Of a stretch of DNA of 64,000 nucleotides, positions 46,587-55,035 are shown one piece after another. Where the stretch lies: positions 62,001 through 126,000 of the forward strand of contig JAIQFO010000008.1 of assembly GCA_020073215.1 (NCBI GenBank). Reading direction: 5' to 3'. The notes below the pieces were generated by a model. It did no database searches. It was not told the DNA's origin and worked only from the letters and a program-made list of their open reading frames with translations. The translations under genes were made by a program, and so were the position numbers. This DNA is from Terriglobia bacterium (GTDB lineage: Bacteria; Acidobacteriota; Terriglobia; Terriglobales; Acidobacteriaceae). The number at the start of each line of letters is the position of its first letter. Position 1 is the stretch's first letter.

Positions 46587-46674
46587 AGGTCTCAGGTGTT
46601 AGGTCTCAGGTCTCAGGAACGAAGTTCCACCGACGTTGGTTTTTCTAAGACCTAAGACCTAACACCTGAGACCT
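46587..46674. repeat. Heptamer-repeat inverted element, second subfamily (copy b)
   Basis: The left arm 46587-46619 uses units AGGTCTC and AGGTGTT. The right arm 46643-46674 uses TAAGACC and CACCTGA-like units and pairs with it. It begins three bases after the AhpD-like stop codon. Confidence 0.85.
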
Positions 46675-46681
46675 CTTCCTG

Positions 46682-46783
46682 TTGATAACGCACTCCGGCA
46701 AAGTTCTATAATTGTTTGTGGGGTTGGGGATGAAAACCTGATCGCCGGACCGGCCGTCGCCCGGCAAAAGGGCGAATCGTCAG
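46682..46783 (+). promoter_or_regulatory. Candidate promoter and structured leader of the aldehyde dehydrogenase
   Basis: TTGATA (46682-46687) and TATAAT (46707-46712) are 19 bases apart and predict a start near 46719. The resulting leader of about 130 bases contains a nested stem: CTGATCG (46738-46744) with CGTCAG (46778-46783), enclosing CGCCC-ggcaaaa-GGGCG (46758-46774). The match to any known riboswitch is not evident. Confidence 0.35.
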
Positions 46784-46852
46784 ATGCAAATCAAGAATCG
46801 AACCGTCAAAGGCAAATCACAGCTCAATACTCGCGCTTGAGAGAGGTTGAAC

Positions 46853-48298
46853 ATGGCTCAGATGACGTTGACTCCGGTTGCGACCCGGGGCTTTTTTTTG
46901 GACGGGAAGTGGCTGGACGAGGGCGACGTCGTCGATGTGCGCGCGCCCTACGACGGAGCCCTCATCGCGCAGGTCCACCAGGGACGCCGCGAACACGCCG
47001 AAGCCGCCATCGCCGCCGCCGTCAAGGCGTTCGGAACGACTCGACGTCTGCCCGCCTTCGAACGCCAGCGAGTGCTGCGCCAGATCGCGACCGGCATTCG
47101 CGATCGCAAAGAAGAATTTGCCCACACGATTGCGCTCGAAGCCGGCAAGCCCATCAAGAATGCTCGCTCTGAAGTGGATCGTGCTATCTTTACGTTCAAC
47201 ATCGCCGCCGAAGAGACGGTTCGCGGCTACGGCGAATACCTGCCGCTCGATTGGCAGCAGTCGACCGCCGGACGCTGGGGTATCGTCAAGCGTTTTCCGC
47301 TGGGCCCAGTTGCTGGGATCACGCCCTTCAATTTTCCTCTGAACCTGGTTGCCCACAAAGTCGCTCCGGCGATCGCCGCCGGCTGCTCCATGGTGCTCAA
47401 GCCCGCGCCCGAGACGCCGCTCACCGCGCTGCTGCTGGCGGAGGTGATCCAGCAAGCAGGCTGGCCGGATGGCGGACTGAACACCGTTCTGCTCTCCAAC
47501 GAAGATTCCGGCCTGCTGGTTACCGATGAACGCATCAAGCTCATCAGCTTCACCGGCAGTGCCGCCGTCGGTTGGGCCATTAAGAACAACGCGGGAAAGA
47601 AAAAAGTCGTTCTCGAACTGGGAGGCAATTCCGGCGTCATCGTCCACAGCGATGCCGACCTCGCTTATGCCGCCGACCGCTGCGTTACCGGAGGCTTTGC
47701 GTATGCGGGACAGTCCTGCATTTCGGTGCAGCGCATTCTGGTCGAGCACTCCGTCTATGGAAAATTCTCAGAGCTGCTGCTGGCGGGAGTAAGCAAACTA
47801 AAAGTCGGCGACCCGCTCGCTGAGTTGAGCGACGTCGGCCCGCTTATCCGGGAAAGCGACGCCATCCGCGCCGCCGATTGGGTGCAGGAGGCGGTTCGCG
47901 GCGGCGCGCGCCTGCTCTGTGGCGGTAACCGCAAAGGTTCCCTGTTCGAACCCACCGTGCTGACCGGCACCAAGCCCAACATGAAAGTGAATTGCCAGGA
48001 AATTTTTGCGCCGGTCGTGACCGTGGAGCCTTATACCGATTTTGCTTCCGCGCTGAAACAGGTCAACAGTTCCCCTTACGGATTGCAGGCCGGACTTTTT
48101 ACCCGCGACGCCACCCTCATCTTTCAGGCCTATGACGAACTCGAAGTGGGAGGCTTGATCGCCGGCGACGTTCCCACCTTCCGCATCGACCACATGCCCT
48201 ATGGTGGCATTAAAGATTCGGGACTCGGTCGCGAAGGCTTACGCGATGCGATTCAGGAGATGACGGAACCAAAACTCCTGGTCATGAACTTGCGCTGA
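46853..48298 (+). CDS. NAD(P)-dependent aldehyde dehydrogenase
   Basis: A 481-residue ALDH-superfamily enzyme oxidising an aldehyde to its acid. The NAD-binding segment GPVAGITPFNFPLNLVAHKVAPA, FTGSAAVG, the general base E255 in VLELGGNSG, the catalytic C289 in YAGQSCISVQR (34 residues apart as usual) and EIFAPVV are all visible. It resembles the lactaldehyde/glyceraldehyde-3-phosphate/succinate-semialdehyde group; the neighbouring amine oxidases suggest an aminoaldehyde. GAGAGG lies six bases before this ATG; a TTG two codons earlier is adjacent to the ribosome-binding site and unlikely. Confidence 0.93.
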   Translation: MAQMTLTPVATRGFFLDGKWLDEGDVVDVRAPYDGALIAQVHQGRREHAEAAIAAAVKAFGTTRRLPAFERQRVLRQIATGIRDRKEEFAHTIALEAGKPIKNARSEVDRAIFTFNIAAEETVRGYGEYLPLDWQQSTAGRWGIVKRFPLGPVAGITPFNFPLNLVAHKVAPAIAAGCSMVLKPAPETPLTALLLAEVIQQAGWPDGGLNTVLLSNEDSGLLVTDERIKLISFTGSAAVGWAIKNNAGKKKVVLELGGNSGVIVHSDADLAYAADRCVTGGFAYAGQSCISVQRILVEHSVYGKFSELLLAGVSKLKVGDPLAELSDVGPLIRESDAIRAADWVQEAVRGGARLLCGGNRKGSLFEPTVLTGTKPNMKVNCQEIFAPVVTVEPYTDFASALKQVNSSPYGLQAGLFTRDATLIFQAYDELEVGGLIAGDVPTFRIDHMPYGGIKDSGLGREGLRDAIQEMTEPKLLVMNLR

Positions 48299-48466
48299 AC
48301 CGATGTCCTGATGCAATGCCCAATTTTTCTGCATCCGGGATGGTGTTTCGTTCCTCTAAGCGAAGAAGAAACGCTTCCGATTTTTGACGGAGCTGTTTCG
48401 AATTGAGGTTTGGGAACGGCGCAAAACAAACGCTGCGCGCCCTGTTCCTTTTAGTCCGCTAGCTGA

Positions 48467-48519
48467 TATACTCGTTTGTTTCGGTATCGCGCATCACAGC
48501 ACTAGGTGATGTAAGTCAC
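48467..48519 (+). promoter_or_regulatory. Promoter region of the ACIII-caa3 operon with a CRP-type site
   Basis: TATACT (48467-48472) has a weak TTCCTT 16 bases upstream. Downstream lies GTGA-tgtaag-TCAC (48506-48519), the same core as the site before the nine-heme cytochrome gene. If TATACT is the real -10, the site is at about +30, where it would repress. If a second start site exists closer to actA (48578), it could activate. Confidence 0.4.
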
Positions 48520-48577
48520 GAGTGGGGTTGGCCGGACTGGCAAGAGCGAATTTCGCAGCACCAAATACTCACAATCA

Positions 48578-49273
48578 ATGCAGATCTTTCCACGCAGCAT
48601 CAATGCCATTGCCCGGGCCTCTATGGTCCTGACGGTTGTTGCCGCCGCCGGGCTATTTTGGGTCATGGTGCAACTGGAACGTTCTCCCTACATCACGTAT
48701 GCGGGGGTCAGGAAATCCCAGCCCGTCCCGTTCAGCCATCAGCACCACGTGACCGGACTCGGCATCGATTGCCGCTACTGTCACACCTCGGTCGAGCAAT
48801 CGAGCTTCGCGGGAATTCCACCCACCAAGACCTGCATGAACTGCCATGCGCAAATCTGGACCAACGCCGCTTATCTGGAGCCCGTCCGCGAAAGTTTCCG
48901 CACGGGCCGCTCGCTCGAATGGACGCGGGTCAACCAGTTGCCCAACTACGTCTATTTCAATCACAGCATCCACGTGAACAAGGGTGTGGGTTGCAACACC
49001 TGCCACGGCCCCGTGGATCAGATGCCGCTCACATATCAGTACGCGTCGCTGCAGATGGAATTCTGTCTCGACTGCCACCGCGCTCCGGAAAAGTATCTGC
49101 GCCCGCGCGAGCAGGTTTTCAATATGCGCTATGAGCAGCCTTCCACGGGCGAGCCCGTGATTGTGAGGGGAACGGCATATTCCAATCAGGAAGCGCTGGG
49201 GAACGCGCTGAAGGATCAGTACAAAGTGCGCCCGGTGAAAGACATCACGAGCTGCAACACCTGCCACCGGTAG
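48578..49273 (+). CDS. actA: Alternative Complex III pentaheme cytochrome subunit ActA
   Basis: A 231-residue periplasmic cytochrome anchored by one N-terminal helix (residues 13-32). It has five CxxCH motifs: CRYCH, CMNCH, CNTCH, CLDCH and CNTCH, the last at the very C-terminus. Extra histidines (FSHQHH, YFNHSIH) serve as distal ligands. ActA collects electrons from the quinol site and passes them to ActE or directly to the oxidase. It is the first gene of a 13-gene respiratory operon. The ATG follows CACAATCA and has no ribosome-binding site. Confidence 0.95.
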   Translation: MQIFPRSINAIARASMVLTVVAAAGLFWVMVQLERSPYITYAGVRKSQPVPFSHQHHVTGLGIDCRYCHTSVEQSSFAGIPPTKTCMNCHAQIWTNAAYLEPVRESFRTGRSLEWTRVNQLPNYVYFNHSIHVNKGVGCNTCHGPVDQMPLTYQYASLQMEFCLDCHRAPEKYLRPREQVFNMRYEQPSTGEPVIVRGTAYSNQEALGNALKDQYKVRPVKDITSCNTCHR

Positions 49274-49291
49274 GGCAAGTTTCAATCGCAA

Positions 49292-49326
49292 GAACGGAAA
49301 GCTGAGAACTGAGAACCGAAGACCGA
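49292..49326. repeat. Single-arm heptamer array between actA and actB
   Basis: Five 7-bp units run from GAACGGA (49292) through AAGCTGA, GAACTGA, GAACCGA and AGACCGA, directly up to the actB ATG at 49329. There is no inverted partner. The array occupies the place where the actB ribosome-binding site should be, and none is visible. Confidence 0.7.
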
Positions 49327-49328
49327 CG

Positions 49329-52300
49329 ATGAGCATGGACGAGCACAAGACGAAACCGGCGGGAACCACTGGCGGATCCGAAGTCTGCCCGAGCAAGCGA
49401 AAGCAGCTTGACCTCGCGACGGTGAAGGCGCAGATCGAGGAGACGACCGGGCCCGAGTACTGGCGCAGCCTGGAAGAATTGGCGGGCAGCGAAGAGTTTC
49501 AGGAAATGCTGCACCGCGAGTTCCCGAAGGGTGCTTCGGAGTGGCTTGACGGCTTCTCGCGCCGCGGCTTCCTCAAGACCATGGGCGCATCGCTGGCGCT
49601 GGCCGGCCTGACCGGATGCACGCGGATGCCGAACACCGAGATCGTGCCTTATGTGAAGCAGCCGGAAAACGTCGTTCCCGGCCAGCCGATGTTTTACGCG
49701 ACCGCGTTCACGTTGGGCGGTTACGCCTCGCCGATTCTGGTTGAAAGCCATCTTTTCCGCCCGACGAAAGTTGAAGGGAATCCGCAGCACGCGGCGAGCC
49801 TTGGCGGTACGGACGTTTACGCGCAGGCCTCGATTCTCGATCTCTACGATCCCGACCGGGCGCAGAACATCACCTACCTGGGCGATGTTCGCTCGTGGAA
49901 TGCCTTCATGGAAGCCGTCCGCGGCCCCATGAATGTGCAGAAGAGCCTGGCGGGCGGCGGCGTGCGCATCCTGACACAGACCGTCACATCGCCGACGCTG
50001 GCCGCGCAGATTCGCAGTTATCTCGCGGCGAACCCGATGGCGAAGTGGCACGTTTACGAACCGATCAACCGCGACAATGTCTACGAAGGCGCGAAGCTGG
50101 CGTTAGGCGAGTCGGTTGAGACCCGCTACGACCTGTCGAAGGCCGACGTTATCGTTTCGCTCGACGCCGACTTCCTCTACGCCGGATTCCCCGGCTCCAC
50201 GCGCTACACCCGCGATTTCGCCGCTCGCCGCAATCCCGACGCGAACATGAACCGGCTGTATGTGGTCGAGTCAACGCCGAGTTCGACGGGGATGAAGGCG
50301 GATCATCGGCTGTCGGTGAAGGCCGCTGATGTTCAAGGGTTGGTGGAGCGTCTTGTTGCTGGCGGGCATCCATTGAAAGAGTTGGGAGCCGGTAATACCG
50401 GGCTTACCGAGGATCAGTGGCGGTTTATGGTCGCCGTTCAGGATGAAATTGAGAGTCACCGTGGCTCATGCGTGGTGATTGCCGGAGATCATCAACCGCC
50501 GTGGGTGCATGCTGCTGTGCACGCGATAAATGCGGCATTCGGCAACGTCGGCAAGACGGTTCTCTACAGCGACCCGGTGGACGCCAATCCCGTGAATCGC
50601 GGCGAGTCGCTTAAGGCGCTCACCGATGATATGCGCTCGGGCAAAGTTGATCTGTTGCTGATTCTTGGCGGCAATCCTGCTTATGACGCGCCCGCCGAAC
50701 TCGAATTCGCTTCGGCTTTGAAATCGAATGCCGTCAGTCTGAAAGTTTTTCTTGGCACGCATCGCAACGAGACCGCGGAGCTTTGCCACTGGCATGTGCC
50801 TGAAGCGCACTATCTCGAATCCTGGAGTGATGCGCGCGCCTATGACGGAACCGTCAGCATTGTTCAGCCGCTGATCGAGCCACTCTATGGTGGCAAGAGC
50901 GCGCACGAGATCATTACAATCCTTGCCGGTCAGCCAGGATTGAGTGGGCACGATCTTGTTCAATCTTACTGGCACAAGCAGCACAATGGCGCCGACTTCG
51001 ACGTTTTCTGGCGGCGCGCACTGCATGACGGATTCGTCGCGGGTACAGCCTACCCCCCGACGAATTACACCCTAAAGAGGTTTGATCTCCAGTCGCCACG
51101 GTCAGCGAAACCCGACGCCATCGAACTCAACTTCCGCCGCGATCCCTCTATCTACGACGGTCGCTTCTCGAACAACGGCTGGCTGCAGGAACTTCCGAAG
51201 CCGTTGACCAAGCTGACTTGGGACAACCCCATCATGATCGGCCCGGCGATGGCCGAGCGGCTGAAGCTGAATTTCAAAGACGTTGCCGAACTGGAATTTC
51301 AGGGAAAGAAAGTCAAGGGCGCAGTCTGGATTCAGGCTGGCCATCCCGACAACTCGATCACTGTATTTCTGGGTTACGGGCGCACGCGCGCCGGTCGTGT
51401 CGGCACCGGCACGGGCTTCGACGTTTACCCGTTGCGCACCAGTCAGGCTCCTTGGTTTGCGGACGGCGCAAAACTCAGACCCACTGGCGATACCTACCAA
51501 CTCGCCAGCACGCAGGGCTACCAGACGATGGAAACGCCCGACAAGAGCGAGCGTCTGCTGGTGCAGGAGCGCAGTCTTGAGGAGTACAAGAAAGAGCCAA
51601 ACTTCGCGAAAGAAGGCGAGCCAAAACCTGAGCTCACTCTCTATCCCGGGTTCGATTATTCGAAGGAGACTTACTCCTGGGGAATGGCGATCGACCTGAA
51701 CTCTTGTGTCGGATGCAATAACTGCATCGTCGCCTGCCAATCGGAAAACAACATCGCCGTGGTCGGCAAAGAGCAGACCCTCAAAGGCCGCCACATGCAC
51801 TGGCTGCGGGTGGATGCCTACTACAACGGCCCGCGCGACAATCCCAAAGGTTTCTTCCAGCCCGTTCCTTGCATGCAGTGCGAGAACGCGCCCTGCGAAC
51901 TGGTTTGTCCGGTGCAGGCGACCGTGCACAGCAGTGAGGGCCTGAACGACATGGTCTATAACCGCTGCGTCGGCACGCGTTATTGCTCCAATAACTGCCC
52001 TTACAAAGTGCGGCGGTTCAATTTCCTGCTGTTCCAGGATTGGGAGACGCCGCAGTTTAAACTCATGCGCAATCCGGACGTCAGCATTCGCAGCCGCGGC
52101 GTCATGGAGAAATGCACTTACTGCGTGCAGCGCATCAGCGAGCGCCGTATTGACGCCGAGCGCGCCGACTCCACGATTAAAGATAACGATGTGCAGACGG
52201 CTTGCCAGCAGTCCTGCCCGGCCAATGCGATCGTCTTCGGCAACCTCAACGACCCGAACAGCCTGGTCAATAAGTGGAAAGCGCAGTCGAGGAATTACTC

Positions 52301-52430
52301 CCTCTTGGGTGAATTGAATACTCGGCCGCGCACAACCTATCTGGCGGAAGTCCGCAATCCTAACCCCGAGTTAGAAGAGTCAAAGGCAGAGTTAAAGACG
52401 ACGCCAATCGCAGAAGCGGAGCGCACGTAA
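49329..52430 (+). CDS. actB: Alternative Complex III molybdopterin-like/iron-sulfur subunit ActB
   Basis: A 1033-residue fusion of a catalytically dead molybdopterin-oxidoreductase domain (about residues 100-740) and a ferredoxin-like domain (about 780-1000). A twin-arginine signal SRRGFLK (77-83) leads to a lipobox-like LTGC (Cys 97), so it is probably exported folded and lipid-anchored. Cluster cysteines are CVGCNNCIVAC (793-803), CMQCENAPCELVC (848-860), CVGTRYCSNNC and CTYC...CQQSC, enough for three [4Fe-4S] and one [3Fe-4S] cluster. No molybdopterin cofactor is expected, as in known ACIII. Its start is ATG at 49329 or 49335. Confidence 0.95.
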   Translation: MSMDEHKTKPAGTTGGSEVCPSKRKQLDLATVKAQIEETTGPEYWRSLEELAGSEEFQEMLHREFPKGASEWLDGFSRRGFLKTMGASLALAGLTGCTRMPNTEIVPYVKQPENVVPGQPMFYATAFTLGGYASPILVESHLFRPTKVEGNPQHAASLGGTDVYAQASILDLYDPDRAQNITYLGDVRSWNAFMEAVRGPMNVQKSLAGGGVRILTQTVTSPTLAAQIRSYLAANPMAKWHVYEPINRDNVYEGAKLALGESVETRYDLSKADVIVSLDADFLYAGFPGSTRYTRDFAARRNPDANMNRLYVVESTPSSTGMKADHRLSVKAADVQGLVERLVAGGHPLKELGAGNTGLTEDQWRFMVAVQDEIESHRGSCVVIAGDHQPPWVHAAVHAINAAFGNVGKTVLYSDPVDANPVNRGESLKALTDDMRSGKVDLLLILGGNPAYDAPAELEFASALKSNAVSLKVFLGTHRNETAELCHWHVPEAHYLESWSDARAYDGTVSIVQPLIEPLYGGKSAHEIITILAGQPGLSGHDLVQSYWHKQHNGADFDVFWRRALHDGFVAGTAYPPTNYTLKRFDLQSPRSAKPDAIELNFRRDPSIYDGRFSNNGWLQELPKPLTKLTWDNPIMIGPAMAERLKLNFKDVAELEFQGKKVKGAVWIQAGHPDNSITVFLGYGRTRAGRVGTGTGFDVYPLRTSQAPWFADGAKLRPTGDTYQLASTQGYQTMETPDKSERLLVQERSLEEYKKEPNFAKEGEPKPELTLYPGFDYSKETYSWGMAIDLNSCVGCNNCIVACQSENNIAVVGKEQTLKGRHMHWLRVDAYYNGPRDNPKGFFQPVPCMQCENAPCELVCPVQATVHSSEGLNDMVYNRCVGTRYCSNNCPYKVRRFNFLLFQDWETPQFKLMRNPDVSIRSRGVMEKCTYCVQRISERRIDAERADSTIKDNDVQTACQQSCPANAIVFGNLNDPNSLVNKWKAQSRNYSLLGELNTRPRTTYLAEVRNPNPELEESKAELKTTPIAEAERT

Positions 52431-52433
52431 GGC

Positions 52434-53825
52434 ATGGCTACCAACACACAAACCCCCGTGGCAGACAGGCGAGTGCCGGTGATCGCGCCGGGCCATACCT
52501 TCTCCACCATTACCGAGAAGATCAGCAACATCGTGCTGAGCCGCCCCATCTCTCTGGGATGGATCTTCGGCTTCCTGATTGTTTTCGCGGGCATGAACAT
52601 GCTGATGGTGGCCCTGGGGTATCTGTTCATTAAAGGTACGGGGATCTGGGGCATCAACATTCCCATCGGCTGGGGATTCGCCATCGTCAACTTCGTGTGG
52701 TGGATCGGCATTGGCCACGCGGGCACGCTGATTTCGGCAATTCTGTGTTTGCTTCGCCAGACCTGGCGTAACTCGATCAACCGCTTTGCCGAGGCCATGA
52801 CGCTGTTTGCGGTGGCTTGCGCTGGGACATTCCCGCTCGCTCACATGGGACGCCCGTGGCTTGCGTATTGGATGTTTCCCTATCCGAATACCATGCGGTA
52901 CTGGCCGAACTTCCGTAGTCCGCTGGTGTGGGACGTATTCGCGGTTTCGACTTACTTCACGATTTCGCTGGTGTTCTGGTTCGTCGGACTAATTCCCGAC
53001 TTCGCCAGCTTGCGTGATCGCGCCGAGAGTACTTTGGTGCAGCGCATTTACGGATTGCTCGCCATGGGTTGGCGCGGTTCCGCCCGGCACTGGCATCGCT
53101 ATGAAACGGCCTACTTACTTCTCGCCGGGCTCGCGACGCCGTTGGTGCTCTCGGTGCACACGGTTGTCAGCTTCGATTTCGCAGTCGGCATCGTCCCCGG
53201 CTGGCACACCACCATCTTCCCGCCCTACTTCGTCGCTGGCGCCATCTATTCCGGTTTCGCCATGGTTCTGTGTCTCGCGATTCCCATCCGCACGATTTAC
53301 GGATTGCAAGACTTCATTACCATGCGGCATCTGGAGAACTCGGCCAAGGTGATGCTGGCCACCGGCCTCATCGTCGCCTACGGCTATGGCATGGAGGCGT
53401 TCATGGGCTGGTACAGCGGCAGCCAGTACGATTCCTTTCTGCTCTGGAACCGCCTGCACGGGCCGTATCGTCTGGCGTATGCCGCCTTGCTTGCTTGCAA
53501 CATTTTCATCCCGCAGATTCTGTGGCTGAAGAAGTTCCGCGTGTCGACCGGATGGCTCTGGGTCATCTCATTCATTGTGCTCGTCGGCATGTGGCTGGAG
53601 CGCTTCATCATTGTCGTGGTTAGTTTGAGCCGCGACTTCCTGAATTCTTCCTGGGGCCAGTACTACCCGACGAAGTGGGATTGGATGACTTTCGCCGGCA
53701 CCATTGGCATGTTCCTGACTGCCATGTGGCTGTTCGTCCGCATTCTGCCCATGATCTCCATCTTCGAATTGCGCACCTTATTACCGGAGGCGCACGTGCA
53801 CGAGGCGGCGGAGGTGAAGCAATGA
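52434..53825 (+). CDS. actC: Alternative Complex III quinol-oxidising membrane subunit ActC
   Basis: A 463-residue NrfD/PsrC-like integral membrane protein with about ten helices. It is the subunit that holds the quinol site on the periplasmic side. Family features include WWIGIGHAGTLISAILCLLRQTWRNSINRFAEAM, HMGRPWLAYWMFPYPN, and SVHTVVSFDFAVGIVPGWHTTIFPPYFVAGA. It begins three bases after actB, with AAGG ahead of the ATG, and its stop overlaps the actD start by four bases (ATGA). Confidence 0.96.
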   Translation: MATNTQTPVADRRVPVIAPGHTFSTITEKISNIVLSRPISLGWIFGFLIVFAGMNMLMVALGYLFIKGTGIWGINIPIGWGFAIVNFVWWIGIGHAGTLISAILCLLRQTWRNSINRFAEAMTLFAVACAGTFPLAHMGRPWLAYWMFPYPNTMRYWPNFRSPLVWDVFAVSTYFTISLVFWFVGLIPDFASLRDRAESTLVQRIYGLLAMGWRGSARHWHRYETAYLLLAGLATPLVLSVHTVVSFDFAVGIVPGWHTTIFPPYFVAGAIYSGFAMVLCLAIPIRTIYGLQDFITMRHLENSAKVMLATGLIVAYGYGMEAFMGWYSGSQYDSFLLWNRLHGPYRLAYAALLACNIFIPQILWLKKFRVSTGWLWVISFIVLVGMWLERFIIVVVSLSRDFLNSSWGQYYPTKWDWMTFAGTIGMFLTAMWLFVRILPMISIFELRTLLPEAHVHEAAEVKQ

Positions 53826-54370
53826 CGAATTCAGCGACCCATTCTTCAATTTACGGACTGATGGCCGAATTCGACTCGGCGCAGGAACTCGTGGCCGCCG
53901 CTTACAAGACGCACGAAGCGGGCTACCAGAAGATCGACGCCTACAGTCCGTTCCCCATCGAGGGCCTCGCCGAAGCCATCGGCTTTCACAAGAACAGTGT
54001 GCCCCTCGTGGTGCTCATCGGCGGACTCATCGGCGGGATATCAGCTTACGCGCTGCAGTATTGGGTGGCCGCGATTACCTATCCGGTCAATGTTGGCGGG
54101 CGCCCGTTTCACTCCTGGCCCTCGTTCATAATCGTGACCTTCGAATTGACCATTCTCTTCGGCGGGCTCTCCTCCGCCATCGGCATGATTATCCTGAACG
54201 GTCTTCCTATGCCTTATCACCCGGTGTTCAACGTGCCCGAGTTCACCAAGGCATCGGAAAACAAGTTCTTCCTGGTGGTGGAATCGAGCGACCCGAAATA
54301 TGACGCCGCCCGCACCCGTTCGTTTCTCGCGAGCCTCGCTCCAAGCATGATCGCGGAGGTGCCGAGCTAG
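53822..54370 (+). CDS. actD: Alternative Complex III membrane subunit ActD (DUF3341)
   Basis: A 182-residue protein with two membrane helices (about residues 62-85 and 100-125) flanked by soluble ends. The N-terminus [41 protein letters not shown] and the central [30 protein letters not shown] are the DUF3341 signatures. Its role is structural within ACIII. The start overlaps the actC stop codon (ATGA), so the longer frame beginning upstream is not used. Confidence 0.95.
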   Translation: MTNSATHSSIYGLMAEFDSAQELVAAAYKTHEAGYQKIDAYSPFPIEGLAEAIGFHKNSVPLVVLIGGLIGGISAYALQYWVAAITYPVNVGGRPFHSWPSFIIVTFELTILFGGLSSAIGMIILNGLPMPYHPVFNVPEFTKASENKFFLVVESSDPKYDAARTRSFLASLAPSMIAEVPS

Positions 54371-54372
54371 TG

Positions 54373-55035
54373 ATGGGTTCCGCTCGCAAGCTCCGAAAAG
54401 TTTTGCCCGCGCTGCTGGCGTTGATTGTCCTCACCGCCGGATGCCGCCTTGACATGCATATCCAGCCGTATTACCGGCCCATGGCGAAGAGCGATTTCTT
54501 CGTTGATGATCGCTCGGCCCGCATGCCGATTGAGGGGACCGTGGCCCGCGGCGATCTGCGCGAAGACACTTACTTCTATACCGGGAAGATTGGGAACAAT
54601 CCCGGTGATTTTATGCCGTTCCCGGTGACCAAGGAGGTTCTTGACCGCGGACGCGAGCGGTTCAACATATACTGCACGCCCTGCCACGGACGCGTCGGCG
54701 ATGGTAATGGCTTCATTCCCACGCGCGGATTCCGGAAGCCGCCATCGTTTCACATCGACCGTCTGCGCAAGGCTCCGATCGGCTACTTCTACGACGTCGA
54801 CACCAACGGTTTCGGCGTCATGCCCGACTACGCCTCGCAGATTGCGCCGCGCGATCGCTGGTGCATCGCGGCGTACATCCGCGCGTTGCAGTTGAGCCAG
54901 AGTGCATCTTCAAGCGACGTGCCCGCAGGACAAAAGATCCCGTCGCCTCCGCCGCAGTTCCGCGACATCGGCAACGGAGCCACGCTGCCCGAAGTCGCGA
55001 CGCCAACCGAAACTAAAAAAGAGGAACCTAAATGA
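54373..55035 (+). CDS. actE: Alternative Complex III monoheme cytochrome subunit ActE
   Basis: A 220-residue lipoprotein cytochrome. The lipobox is LTAGC (Cys about 24), the heme motif CTPCH begins at about residue 101, and the distal methionine lies in [11 protein letters not shown]. It is a class I cytochrome c domain that takes electrons from ActA and donates them to the oxidase or a soluble carrier. The C-terminal 40 residues are Pro/Ser/Thr/Lys-rich. The GTG at 54370 that overlaps the actD stop is an alternative start. It ends ATGA, overlapping actF. Confidence 0.94.
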   Translation: MGSARKLRKVLPALLALIVLTAGCRLDMHIQPYYRPMAKSDFFVDDRSARMPIEGTVARGDLREDTYFYTGKIGNNPGDFMPFPVTKEVLDRGRERFNIYCTPCHGRVGDGNGFIPTRGFRKPPSFHIDRLRKAPIGYFYDVDTNGFGVMPDYASQIAPRDRWCIAAYIRALQLSQSASSSDVPAGQKIPSPPPQFRDIGNGATLPEVATPTETKKEEPK

